Source: Mytilinidion resinicola
Lineage: Eukaryota; Ascomycota; Dothideomycetes; Mytilinidiales; Mytilinidiaceae
Direction of reading: 5' to 3'
DNA: 64,000 bases
NCBI RefSeq assembly: GCF_010093595.1
Contig: NW_022985439.1
Location: 244,869 to 308,868, forward strand
This document shows, in pieces, positions 21,656 to 31,496 of the stretch. The notes below the pieces were generated by a model. The model was not told the DNA's origin. It saw only the letters and a program-made list of their open reading frames with translations, and did no database searches. Numbering within the stretch: position 1 is the first letter of the stretch; the number at the start of each line of letters is the position of its first letter. A program made the translations under genes and the position numbers.

Positions 21656-22138
21656 CTAATAGCGGTAACCGTAGTTGATAGATCCTGCTTTTCCAAGGCT
21701 TGTATATCTTGGACATTCGGAACCATCGACACAATGGTATGGATGTTGAGGAGTATCCGAACTATTCACGTTCTGCAGAAGGTAGCATCCTGAGCATACC
21801 ATAGCCTTCGGCATCACAGCGGCAGCCTTCAGGCACATGTCGAGATATTCTTCCGGAGAAAGAGCTATTATGGCGCTGTCACAGGTCGCGCCAAATACAT
21901 GCTTCATAGCGTGGCAAGTCCTCGAAAGTATATATTGGTCCATGAGAGAGAGTTTATCGAATATGAGCCAAAGCATATCCACAGGTAGTTGGAGGAAAGA
22001 AGACTGCTGCCCCTCTTTAGGCGGCGGTAGCAGGTCCAAGGGAATGGGATCTCGGCGGTAAGGAGGCGGTGACGGCGTCGTTGCATCCGAGGCTGGTGCG
22101 TCAACCGCTAGGCGGTGGTAAGAGGGTGGTGGCGACAT
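21656..22138 (-). CDS. Small F-box protein
   Basis: 160 aa from the ATG at 22138 (MSPPPSYHRLAVDAPASD). The frame stays open to 22594, but the upstream part is derived from a MITE, so I place the start after it. A proline-rich N-terminus (PSPPPYRRDPIPLDLLPPP) leads to the F-box, FLQLPVDMLWLIFDKLSLMD ... LSRTCHAMKHVF, at about residues 55-90. A C-terminal Cys region follows (VCSGCYLL ... CVDGSECPRY). F-box proteins recruit substrates to SCF ubiquitin ligases through Skp1; here the partner region would be the short Cys-containing tail. The size fits the many short F-box proteins of filamentous ascomycetes. Substrate unknown. Confidence 0.7.
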   Translation of the reverse strand: MSPPPSYHRLAVDAPASDATTPSPPPYRRDPIPLDLLPPPKEGQQSSFLQLPVDMLWLIFDKLSLMDQYILSRTCHAMKHVFGATCDSAIIALSPEEYLDMCLKAAAVMPKAMVCSGCYLLQNVNSSDTPQHPYHCVDGSECPRYTSLGKAGSINYGYRY

Positions 22139-22151
22139 CTTTGCAGCTGAA

Positions 22152-22299
22152 TTTGGTCGCAGCGGATACACTTCCAGTCTGCGTACACCCTGCTGACGCT
22201 GCCTGGAGTAGCCTCGCGAGTGTACTAAGTGTCCACACTGCCGAACTTCACTCTCATTCGGAATACTGAAAATACCATGGGGCTCCTCAGGCAGGGGTG
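22152..22299 (-). mobile_element. MITE family B remnant directly upstream of the F-box start
   Basis: About 150 bp that align well with the interior of the element at 22809-23052 in reverse orientation. Shared words include TCTGCGTACACCCT, GACGCTG, ATTCGGAAT and GCTCCTC. The terminal repeats have eroded. It lies only about 14 bp upstream of the chosen ATG (22138), inside a frame that remains open, so it forms the 5' UTR/promoter or an added N-terminus of the F-box gene. Confidence 0.65.
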
Positions 22300-22808
22300 A
22301 AGTTTGTGATGGCTGAGTGGAGGTATCGTTGCGACAGTACTTCTCACGAAATCGACCGACAGAATGCACCACGAGGTCGTGAAGGCCCATATTGAAGAAG
22401 CCCCGCGAAGGAGAACACTGGCTGTGGGATGAAATGGGCGAGGATGAATGCTTGAGAGGTTGAATGAAGGTTGGAGAGTAACCTGCCGAAGTTGCATGGA
22501 GTATCAACACCTGGGTCAACCGCATCGAAGCACCAATCGCAAAGAACAGCGAGTAACTTCTGGCCGAACTTTGGGTACAACGTTCCGAGCGCACAACTAA
22601 GAATCATGTGAGTCGTAGGTAACTATGGGTTAATGAAAAGCAAGTACTATGGGTCGCTCATCTACCTGGACACAGAGTCTTGGCATTCAAGCGGCTTCGA
22701 ACGATCTTGCAGTAACGCAGTATTGGCAATCGTGTGTAGGCAGAAAATACATGCAGAGGTATAAAGCGATCGGATTGGTGCATCGTGTTAGTTCCAAGAG
22801 GTTCAAGT

Positions 22809-23052
22809 TACAATGCCTCGTGATATAAATCCGTATACTCGTTTGCCGCTGCATGAAGAGCTTCATAGTATTTTCCACATTCCGAATAAGAGAGAAGCTT
22901 CGCATTTTGGACAAAGAGTAAACTCGTGAGGATACCCCAGACAGCGTCAATAGGGTGTACGCAGATTGGAAGTGTATCCGCTTCTATTAGTACGTTGAAG
23001 CCCCATAGACAGTGGCAGGCAGGTGTACGGATTTCTATGACGAGGCATTGTA
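22809..23052 (+). mobile_element. MITE family B, copy c (best preserved, TA-flanked)
   Basis: A 244-bp element whose 27-bp ends (22809-22835 and 23026-23052, TA included) are near-perfect inverted repeats with two mismatches. The right end reversed starts TACAATGCCTCGTCATAG. The TA dinucleotides at both tips are the likely target duplication. No coding capacity. This copy is the best reference for the family. Confidence 0.9.
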
Positions 23053-23816
23053 GCAGCTGGAACTCGGAGAAGGTTTAAAAATGTAACGCTAGTGATTCAG
23101 TCGACACGTGTTGAGAAGCTGATAACGAAGAATATCATGATGTACTTATCGGTCGAGGAAGAAGGAGCGATGGAGATGCTGGAGCAAGATGAGTTGATCT
23201 CCGTGGACTTCACCCTTTTTTGAGAAACCGACACTTTTCCAAGGCGAGAGAGGAAAGTAGCAAGCTCTTTTCTCCCCTACTCGCTCGCAAGGAGCTCTGT
23301 TGTTCTAGATTGTTCAAGATGAATTGAGGTACTTCAGAGAGCGGCAAACTAGCGTAGGGAGCTAACGTCACGAGAAAGAGTGAGTGGCCCGAACGCAGCT
23401 TCTCTACTCTTTTCTGTCTCAACACAGCTTCTCCGATCCATTAACATCAACAATCATCTCCGCACCTCACATCAGTCCATCCTGCGACGTTAAATCCAGT
23501 ATCGGACTACGCACAGCATGATGACCTCAGACAGTAATATGGGTGCGCGTTTTAAGCCCAGCCCTTCTCCTCCGTAGACTAACTATCGATGTTAGAGTAT
23601 GAGAGCCGCGAGGCAAAGAGTACGAATATTACCTGGGATTTGAAAACAGCAGTGGGCTAACATTCCTTTGCCAAGTCTCGCCCGCGCACCGGCAAGGAGG
23701 CCTAAGTGAGTACCTCGGGGGACGCTGGCTATAACATCTCAATAAACATGACTTTGATTAGACCAGTCTCTCTAACTTCGGGGTGGAGAGTCTCACAGGA
23801 AGTGGCAGCAACGCCT

Positions 23817-23930
23817 CTCGGATGAGGCCGCCGCTGGCCAGCTCAGCACCGTCACTTTTCTGCAACGCATCTCGGAACCGATGGACGAGGCCGCAGCTAG
23901 CCAGCTCAGCACCGTCGCATTTCTGCAGCC
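23817..23930 (+). repeat. In-frame tandem duplication, about 60 bp x 2
   Basis: The segment encoding DEAAAGQLSTVTFLQ is followed directly by one encoding DEAAASQLSTVAFLQ. The two nucleotide copies are about 90% alike. The second copy starts the open frame at 23881. The conserved frame across both suggests the gene originally began further upstream. Confidence 0.8.
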
Positions 23931-24618
23931 GTGGGTCGCCCAGGACCTTCTGCGAGTCGAGGCACTCAACGCACAAGCTTCTCGAGAGAAGTATCATCGC
24001 CATCTCGCGAGAGCCGTCGATGCAGGACTTCTGTCGTTGAGCCAGGCAAAATGTGAATACCATCCACCGACGGAGGCCGAGATTGCGGCTGGCCTGGCGA
24101 GGACCAACGACACAGCGGACGTGTACTTTGCCAGCCGGGACACGGTTGTACATCGCCGCCCACCTGAGGTCGAAGAGCTGCTGCAAGTTTTCGACAAAGG
24201 ACCTATGGGTGCATATGTTCTGCATCTCGAGGCCGAAGTCCATCGCGCGGAGAGGGTCGCATCGATGGCGAAGGTGGAGGTCGTAGCGGCGAGGGACAGG
24301 GGCTGGATGGAGGCGAAGGAAGAGGTAGCAGAAGAGTGGAAGGTGATGAGGAGGCGACAGAAGGAGTTGGAACGTGAAATCGAGGAGCTGAGCTCTGCGC
24401 TTGGTGAAAAACTAGGCATCAGCAATCTCTACCTGGCCATGAGAGCTCAGGCATTCGAGGCTGGCCGTCAGGATATAAGGGATGAGATTGATGCCTGTGG
24501 GAGGATTGACACGGCTTTCACTCAACGTGTGGTAGAGACAACTCCCCCAGACGACGCTGTGGGAGAGTCTCCTATGTCGTATCCGAGCCCTGCACAACTG
24601 ATACCAGGCAACTCCTAG
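23881..24618 (+). CDS. Coiled-coil hypothetical protein
   Basis: 245 aa from the ATG at 23881. The centre (residues ~115-185) is strongly helical and charged, with heptad-like spacing (EVHRAERVASMAKVEVVAAR; KELEREIEELSSALGEK), so a coiled coil is likely. No signal peptide, membrane segment or known catalytic motif is present. The frame runs upstream through the duplicated DEAAAxQLSTV segment to about 23777 without an ATG. A 5' exon near 23520-23545 (MMTSDSNM...), joined through a small exon ending at the donor near 23705 and an acceptor near 23801 (branch CTCTAAC), would extend it, but the phase can be met only with an unusual donor. The 5' end is therefore uncertain. Function unknown. Confidence 0.6.
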   Translation: MDEAAASQLSTVAFLQPWVAQDLLRVEALNAQASREKYHRHLARAVDAGLLSLSQAKCEYHPPTEAEIAAGLARTNDTADVYFASRDTVVHRRPPEVEELLQVFDKGPMGAYVLHLEAEVHRAERVASMAKVEVVAARDRGWMEAKEEVAEEWKVMRRRQKELEREIEELSSALGEKLGISNLYLAMRAQAFEAGRQDIRDEIDACGRIDTAFTQRVVETTPPDDAVGESPMSYPSPAQLIPGNS

Positions 24619-24809
24619 CCGTTCTCTTGATATCTTTACCTTGATAATTTGGGTTTGGGGGCGTGTGTGACGGACCGTAGAACCCTAGATGAGACGGGAG
24701 ATATGAGATTACGATGATCGTGTAGTACCAGAAAGTACTCTTTTAACACTCCTTTACCACCTCTTATACCACCACTTGAAGTTCCTTGCTGCCATGTGTT
24801 GAGTGCATA

Positions 24810-25500
24810 TGAGATATAAAATTCCGGAGCAAGAGGACTGGACTCACAACTCGTAGACACTGCTGACACTTTGCTAAGCATGTTTGGGCTCCTTACCACA
24901 TTACCCAAATCTCAAATGAGATGCAAATTCTCGGAGCGTGCAAATCGAGCCCGTAGCACGACGCTCGTCTACCACTGCGTGAAGTCCTCTAACGCGTTTT
25001 AGAATACTCAATTGCGATGTACAACTTCGGAGCATGCGAAATCGGATCCCTGTCGTCAGTCTTCCACCAGCGCTTGAAGTCCTCCCTTACTCTTCGAAAA
25101 CTGGATTGAGACGTGAAACGATGAAGCATGCAAATCGGACTCTTAGCATGACACTGTAATGCCGCTGTCTGAAGGCCTCCAATATGTTTCCGCATTTTTC
25201 AGATGCCATGCAAAACACCGAAGCTCGCAAATCAGCCCCCTTAGCAAAGAGTTTGCTGACGATCGCACACCACCGTCTAAAGCCCTCCAAGACCTGCTCA
25301 CAGCTCTACGCCAGATGCGGAACTCCGGAGCGCGGAAATCAGCGCTACCAGATTGGGACTTTGATACCGCTGCTTGACGTCCTCCAGTGCCTTCTCACGA
25401 TCTAGACGAGATATCAAATCCCAGAGCACGCGAATCCGATCCACAGCTCCCTCATCACCAGACGTCCGCAACGCACTCTCACCGTAAAATCCTCGCAAGA
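24810..25500. repeat. Degenerate tandem repeat, ~100-bp unit, about 7 copies
   Basis: A recurring core reads roughly CGGAGC-(A/G)TGCAAATC, then TAGCA, then a CCACCG(C/T)-TGAAGTCCTCC block, with period near 90-110 bp. Units begin at about 24815, 24913, 25013, 25112, 25204, 25314 and 25408. On the minus strand adjacent units translate to related peptides (RVREDFKRWWKTDDRDPISH). Stops interrupt every frame, so it is not an intact gene now. It lies in the convergent spacer between the coiled-coil gene and the surface-protein gene. Confidence 0.65.
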
Positions 25501-25606
25501 CGCAACCCCCTCACCTCACGAACGCACCTCAAACACTCTCATGCACACATGAAAAGCCGCCACCATAACTTGTTTCATTGCCATTACGCAACTAACCTAA
25601 AACTGC

Positions 25607-26931
25607 CTACCCCCTCCCAGGCTCATACTCAAACTTCGGCCTCCCACCCCCCTCCCCATACGGCGCATACGGCGGCGGCGCCGGCTCCGCGTGCCCCATC
25701 AACGGACTCACCACCCCCTCGGCCATCGGACTCGCCAGCGGCGCAAATCCCACCTGCGGACTCACCCCCCCCTCCGCCATCGGGCTCCCCGGCGTCGCAT
25801 ACCCCGTCTGCGGGCTCAAGAAACTCGGCTGCGGACTCGCCGGTCCGTGCCCCGGGTTGCTCATCATACCCATCCCATACGCCGCGCCGTCCTGGCGTGG
25901 TTGCTGCTGCTGCAGCGGTACAGATTCCGGGTGCTGCGCGGGGTTCGGGTATTGCGTGAGCGGGGGCGGGGGCATCGGGGGCGGGTTCTTGCCGTAGGGG
26001 TTGTATTTGTTGCGGCGCCGGCGGATGAAGAGGAAGGCGAGGAGGGCAAAGAGGGCGAGGAGGAGGATGGGGCCCAGGACGGCGCCGGCGATCCAGGCTT
26101 TGCTAGCGGATTTGTGGTGCGAGGAGGTGGGCAGGGCGGTGGAGGTAGGGAGGGCGGGGAGGGGGGTGCCGGGGGGGAGGGTTCTGGAGGAAGAGGGCGG
26201 TGGGTGGGAGCTTGGGGTTGAGGAGGCGGCGGCGGGGGATGCGGTGGTTTGGGCGGCCGTGGGAAGGGTTGTCGAGGCTGGACGGGGTGTGAGTTTTATG
26301 CTTGGGTATGGAGAGGTCGAGGGTGGGAATTTGAGGTGGGTGTATATACCTGCCGCGTCACTCGGAGAGGCTATGTAGAAAACATGTTCTGTCTCAGTCG
26401 CACAGCCTAGCCAGTACCAGCCTGTGTTCTCGCCGCTGGAAACGAGGATGTAGTCCGTGTTGCACGATGCTGCGGGATTGTCACTGCCGTCTATTAGCTT
26501 TTCAAGGTATCTCGTAAATTCATGAGGTTTGGAGGGTGCAGAGAAACACACCAAGTGGTCCTGAATCCGCTAGCGAAGACGGTATCTCCTTTGCAGCTCG
26601 TCGCAATTACACAATCATCGTCAGGATAGCAGCAGCCGGCGTACGAGTCGCCAAAGGACATTGTCGCGCCATCGGGGCAGTAGTCGGCGACATCTTCATA
26701 AGCCCATTAGCGATTTCCCGTACACAAAAGCAAGAGAAAGAGTAGAGAGGCGGTATACATACAAGTGCCTAACGTGCTGTAGTACCCAATGAACGAGTCC
26801 CCGCCAAAGTCAGTCGTGAAAAACTGCCTCGGCACGACAGGCGCAGGAGTCACTACGGGTTCAGGCACCGCATTCGCAACGGCCACAAAAGAAGACGACA
26901 ATGCGACCAAGGAAAATGCGAATGGCTTCAT
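25607..26931 (-). CDS. Single-pass cell-surface protein with Cys-rich ectodomain and Pro-rich tail
   Basis: Exons 26763-26931, 26550-26693 and 25607-26469 give 392 codons (391 aa). The product starts with the signal peptide MKPFAFSLVALSSSFVAVANA. A Cys-rich ectodomain follows (YCPDGATMSFGDSYAGCCYP; DDDCVIATSC; SSCNTDYILV; WYWLGC), then a Ser/Thr/Pro-rich stalk, one membrane helix (AWIAGAVLGPILLLALFALL) with RRRRNKYNPYGK on the cytosolic side, and a tail with repeated GxVSPxxGFAPxASPMAEG units. This is the layout of fungal wall-stress sensor-like or adhesin-like proteins; the ectodomain is not a clear WSC domain. A 72-bp GT-AG stretch after SDAA is a possible additional intron that keeps the frame either way. 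The donor of the second intron (GTGTTT) is chosen by phase. Confidence 0.7.
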
Positions 26932-28151
26932 CGTCCCAGCGCACGCATCGAGGAGCGACCCGCTGCGCGAGGAGCGGCGGGGACGCGAGAATTAAAAAGA
27001 GGTCGGCTTCAGCAAGGGCACCACGCGATAAGCTGGGGCGTGATCCAGACCGGGTCGTTTGCAGGGCCGAGCGGAGAGGCTGCCAATCGCATACAGGAGG
27101 TTGCAGTAGTGCAGGGCTGCGAAGGGTTTGGTGTCGTGAGGCTGAGTTCGGGCGTGCATTGGTTTGGGCTGGCGATGCTGGATGCGGTTTGGCTTGCTTT
27201 TGCGATATAGACGTACGGGTGATCCTTTTAGGCCCCAGAGAAGCGGGAATAGGAAAACGTCAGCGATGTGTACTCTATGCATGGATATAGATAGGGCACA
27301 TGTTTGAAGAGTGATCAGAGCTCAACGCGTTGATGCCTGGATGTATGTAGCTGGAATGAAGGATTCAGTTCAGCTGGAAGACGAGGCTGATGGGCTGAAG
27401 AGCGGGGAATCTTTGGCTAACAGATTGCAAAGACAAAATGCACGGAGTTTCTTTGAGGGAAAAACTCACAAATAACAAAGTATTGAATATCAGAGCAGTA
27501 GTCTGATAGAAAGGGGTGGCGTTGAGAAAGAGTTGAGGTTTTGGCCAATCAAGTCTAGGTATATGTAGCACGTGATCTTCCTGAAGCTGTCCACCATTGA
27601 AGGATGCTGTTGGAGAAGAGCGCCCCGCCAATGATATTAAGAGGACCAAAGCGACAGGCATGTAGCCTTGCAACAGATGCAAGCACTTTTGTGGAGACTC
27701 CTGGGGTTTGATTTCAAGGCACATCATTTAGTAGTTCCAGAAAGCAGGTAGGCGGATGCATCAAATGTCTACGCAGATCCGTGGATTGACTCTGTAGGTG
27801 GTACCAAACTCCATGCTATGGCAACAGTCCAGCGGAAACCTCAACGGCACAAAGATACTTCATTAATACCATGCTACTGCTATGGCTTAGGCATATTTGG
27901 GTATACTAGAGAATGAGGATCACGTGCCAAAAAGGAGGAGCTTCACAGCATCAGCGAATCAGGCGAGGCTGCCCCTGATCAACATCGATTTCTAGCCCGG
28001 AGACGTGACAGCTAGCCCGATATCCGTAGCCTCCCTGATCTCCTGCGGCCCCTTCATCATGCGAATCCCAGACTCTCTCCTTCATCTCCCGTAAACCGCC
28101 CTCCCTCCGACCCCAACGTCTCTCGCGTTCCACCGGCGACGGTAGCACAAG
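26932..28151. other. Divergent promoter region, no gene confidently seen
   Basis: Shared upstream region of the surface-protein gene (-) and the GT31 gene (+). A 120-codon minus-strand frame at 27365-27727, with a hydrophobic stretch (MPVALVLLISLAG), is open but shows no homology that I recognise, and I do not call it a gene. Confidence 0.4.
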
Positions 28152-29657
28152 ATGCCCCGCTCGCTATGGCTGATCCCCCGGATCCTGCTGGCCGGCCTCA
28201 TGATCTACGGCTTCCTCTGGGTGAGGTCCTTCCCGCGCACCTGGGACGACGCGCCCGCCAAACAGGCCCCCAAGCAAGACGCCGGCAAGAAAGGCGGCCA
28301 CAACCATCCGCCAGACCACAAGGCGAAGCCCAAGCCGCCCCCAGCCAACCCGGAGAAGGTCGTCGTGTCGATTAAGACGGGCGCGACCGAGGCGTTCGAC
28401 AAACTGCCCTCGCAGCTCCTCCTTACCGACTCGAAATACCTCTCCAACTTGCTCCTCTTCTCCGACCTCGAGCAGGACATCGGCGCGTTCCACCTGCACG
28501 ATGTGCTCTCCAACATCTCGGAGAAGCACACGGTCAATAACACCGACTTCGACCTCTACCGCCAGCAATACGAGTACTGGGCACTAGGCCTCGACATCGG
28601 CGCCCTCAAGTCGGTGCCGGACCCAAACCCCGATTGGCGCACAAAAGGGCATAACGCGGCATGGGCGCTGGATAAATACAAGAACCTGCACATGCTGCAG
28701 CGCGCGTGGCAATACCGTCCCTCACGGCACTGGTACCTCTTCATCGACACAGACACGTACGTCTCCCGAAGAAACCTCTACGAGTGGCTGGGCCAGCACG
28801 ACCACACGAAGCCGTGGTACTTTGGCGTGCCGACCCAAAACCCCCACTTCAAGGACGGCGACACGTACCCCTTCGGGCACGGCGGCAGCGGCTTCGTGCT
28901 CTCTGGGGAGGCGATGAAGCGGTTCGCCGTGGACAAGGCCGGGATACCACAGCGGTGGGACAAGCGGATAGCCAAGATGTGGTTTGGAGACTACGTCACC
29001 GCCGCTGCCTTGCACGAGGAGCTCGGGCTCAACATCACGAGCTCGTTCCCCGAGTTCAGCGGCATGAAGCCCTCCACCATCCCGTACAGCGCCGAGCTGT
29101 GGTGCGGGCCGGTGGTCGCGCTACACCACGTCCGGCCGGAGGAGAGCTGCGCTATGTGGCAGTTCGAGCGCGAGAGAGAAGGGAAACGCGCCCCGATGAC
29201 CTTTCAGGAGCTGTGGAAGAAATTCATCAAGACGGAAGAGCTCGGCGAACCGCGGGAGGACTGGGACAATCTCTCCTCGGATTTCTCGAATGTGAAGTGG
29301 AACATCGTCTTCAAGAAGAAGGACGAGAAGCCCAAGGCCAAGCGCTCAGAGGCCGAGGAAGCGGGCAAGGAAGAGCCCGCCTCAGACGATCCCGACGAGT
29401 CGTTTGAGGCCTGCGAGAAGGCGTGCGCAATGCACGAGAACTGCATGCAGTATTCCTTCTCCAACTCCACGGCGCCGAATTTCAACAAGAACGGCGAGAC
29501 GAAGTGCCATCTCAGCAGCAGCTTCAGAGTGGGCTCAATGCGGGAGCCGGACCAAATTGTGAGCAAGAAGAACCCAACTATTTGGCGGAGCTGGAAGAGC
29601 GGGTGGAGGAGAGATCGCTTCGAGCTGTGGGCTGCCCAGCAGAAGTGTGGGGAATAG
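28152..29657 (+). CDS. GT31-type glycosyltransferase with C-terminal apple/PAN domain
   Basis: Single exon, 501 aa. An N-terminal signal anchor (LWLIPRILLAGLMIYGFLWV) places it as a type II Golgi membrane protein. A Pro/Lys-rich stem follows. The catalytic region contains WALDKYKNLHMLQRAWQYRP, then YLFIDTDTYV with the DxD metal/nucleotide-sugar motif, WYFGVPTQ, FGHGGSGFVLSGEAM, WFGDYVTAAALHEELG and the conserved HHVRPEESCAMWQFER. The last ~90 residues form an apple-like Cys module (ESFEACEKACAMHENCMQYS ... TKCHLSSSFRVGS), common in fungal GT31-like proteins. Donor and acceptor sugars cannot be read from sequence. The gene is GC-rich and diverges from the surface-protein gene upstream. Confidence 0.9.
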   Translation: MPRSLWLIPRILLAGLMIYGFLWVRSFPRTWDDAPAKQAPKQDAGKKGGHNHPPDHKAKPKPPPANPEKVVVSIKTGATEAFDKLPSQLLLTDSKYLSNLLLFSDLEQDIGAFHLHDVLSNISEKHTVNNTDFDLYRQQYEYWALGLDIGALKSVPDPNPDWRTKGHNAAWALDKYKNLHMLQRAWQYRPSRHWYLFIDTDTYVSRRNLYEWLGQHDHTKPWYFGVPTQNPHFKDGDTYPFGHGGSGFVLSGEAMKRFAVDKAGIPQRWDKRIAKMWFGDYVTAAALHEELGLNITSSFPEFSGMKPSTIPYSAELWCGPVVALHHVRPEESCAMWQFEREREGKRAPMTFQELWKKFIKTEELGEPREDWDNLSSDFSNVKWNIVFKKKDEKPKAKRSEAEEAGKEEPASDDPDESFEACEKACAMHENCMQYSFSNSTAPNFNKNGETKCHLSSSFRVGSMREPDQIVSKKNPTIWRSWKSGWRRDRFELWAAQQKCGE

Positions 29658-29931
29658 GTTGGAGATGTGGATGGTATACCCCGTGGCGCTGTATCTGAGC
29701 GTGTATAATCATGTATAGACTAATTTGGCTGGAGTTTGAGGATGACATGAGGGCCTTTTGGTTAATGTAGTGTCAGTAGTATAGCGGAGCCCTATGTCCT
29801 GTGGGATGGGGATTCTGAGATTTCTATAAATGAATGGTTTTAGTCTCCTATCACGTGCACGTCACCTGACTCACTTCATCTCTTGGCACTTGACAATAAT
29901 CCACCAGAGTACCTCAGACAGTACCAAGCAA

Positions 29932-30189
29932 TACGGCGCCCTGCCATAGATATTCGTCCAAGTTCCAGTTGGTGGAAATCCAACGTACTAAAAAAAAACC
30001 AGTCGCAGCGGATCCGCTTTACGATTTGCGTACACCGTGCTGGCACTGTCTGGGGTCGCTTCACGCGTTTACTAGTTGCCCAAAACCAAAATGCCGAACT
30101 TTTACCATACTTGGGAATGCTGAAAATGCTATGAAGCTCCTCATGCAGCGGTAAACGAGTGGACAGATTTCTTATGACGAGGCATTGTA
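29932..30189 (-). mobile_element. MITE family B, copy d (TA-flanked)
   Basis: 258 bp with TA at both tips (29932-29933, 30188-30189). The right end reads TCTTATGACGAGGCATTGTA, the reverse of the family terminal repeat. The left end TACGGCGCCCTGCCATAGAT resembles the diverged end of copy a. The interior matches copies a and c in reverse orientation. It sits downstream of GT31 and just past the end of the giant minus-strand gene. Confidence 0.75.
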
Positions 30190-30334
30190 GTTACAGAAAA
30201 CTTTCGCCAGGGCACTGTGGGTATAGAACCGAAAGTAACTATCTATATCATTTTCCGAGAAACTCAAATACTACAATACTACTAAACTTCAAAGAGCAAT
30301 TCTATTTCCTGAAACGAGCCCTTATGGCTCGACT

Positions 30335-31437
30335 TCATACCCACCACCTCCACCACCTCCGCTCCTTCTGACCTCTATTCCAGTCGCAGTCGTTGTCTGG
30401 ACCATCGGGACCAGGCCTGTCACGATCGGGGTCCTCGCGGTCAGGTCTGCCTTGATCTGGGCCGTCATTGTCAGGTCGGTTTCTGCCAGGCCTGCCTTGA
30501 TCCGGGCCACCATTGTCAGGTCGACCTCTACCAAGCCCACCCGGCCCATCCTCAGGCCTTCCATCCTGCTCAGGACGGCCCCTTCCCGGGCGCCCCTCAG
30601 GTCCATCATCACGGTCAGGACCATCCCAATCCGATCCTCCTCTCCCCGGCCTATGCTCACTTCCCCCATCCCACTCATGCCCCTCCTCCGGCTCAACACA
30701 ATACCCGCCCCCCACCCCCCGCCGTCGGCGTCGGAGGCACACCCGTAATCCCCGTCGGTATATTCGTCGTGAAACTCCACGTATACGGCGAGAAGCAGAG
30801 CAAGCTTGTCCTCACATGTGTTCTAATAGAGCGCGTCGTAACCGGGCCAACGCAGTAGCCGCCCCCGCTTCCAGCGGTCGGCGTGGGCGGGATGCCGGTG
30901 ATGCCGGATGGTATGTCAGTCGGGAAGCTCCAGGTGTAGGGCGAGAAGCAGAGAGAGGATGTTTCGATCGACGAGATGGTCGTGAGGGCTGGGCTTGGAC
31001 GGTGGTGGGGCGGGCGGGGCCCTTCGTCAGGGCGTTCTTGGTGATCCTCCGGCCACTTTGTTACAGTAACGGTTGATCCGGGGATGTAGCACGGTTTTGA
31101 GTATGACACGGGGGTTGGCTCGAGCGTGATGACGGGAGCGGGGCGTTCGCAGGAGCCGAAATGGGATTGGCAGCCGCGACCGCAGGCGAAGGGGGTATTT
31201 CCGCTGGTGTGAGGTTAGTATCAAGGTGTAACGGTGAAGGGGGAAAGTTCTTACCATAGTCCATCGGGACCACAGCATCTTCCGAATCTAGATCCGTTGC
31301 AAGTGAGTCCTCTGTGCTCTCCGCACGTTCCATCGGGCGAGATGGGGCTGGAAGGTGGTGGAGTGGCGGGTCGCGGCCGTTTGCATGCGCCGAAACAGGG
31401 TTGGCATAGTTCGCCGCAAGCAAAGTCGTTGTTTCCG
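30335..31437 (-). CDS. Giant gene segment 13: second hevein module and charged tail
   Basis: Completes hevein module 1 and encodes module 2 (DGTCGEHRGLTCNGSRFGRC, CGPDGL | CGNTPFACGRGCQSHFGSC). Its intron (31204-31254) is at the same codon position and phase as the one in module 1. Two direct repeats follow (CFSPYTWSFPTDIPSGITGI; CFSPYTWSFTTNIPTGITGV), each ending PPTPTAG. Near 30710 a G-run shifts the frame; the other frame continues GGGYCVEPEEGHEW and then a tail of GPDxGRPDRxxP-like repeats (30340-30640), ending RRWWRWWV. The tail is hydrophilic and probably disordered. Confidence 0.65.
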
Positions 31438-31496
31438 CTGTTTTGAAGGGTTAGCGATCGAAAAAGGAATAGAATAGTCGGAAGGGACAGTCTTAC

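Noticed and set aside
28706..29407. 233-codon second plus-strand frame inside GT31
   Set aside because: Arg/Ala/His-rich shadow with no domain features; the GT31 frame carries DxD and the Cys module.
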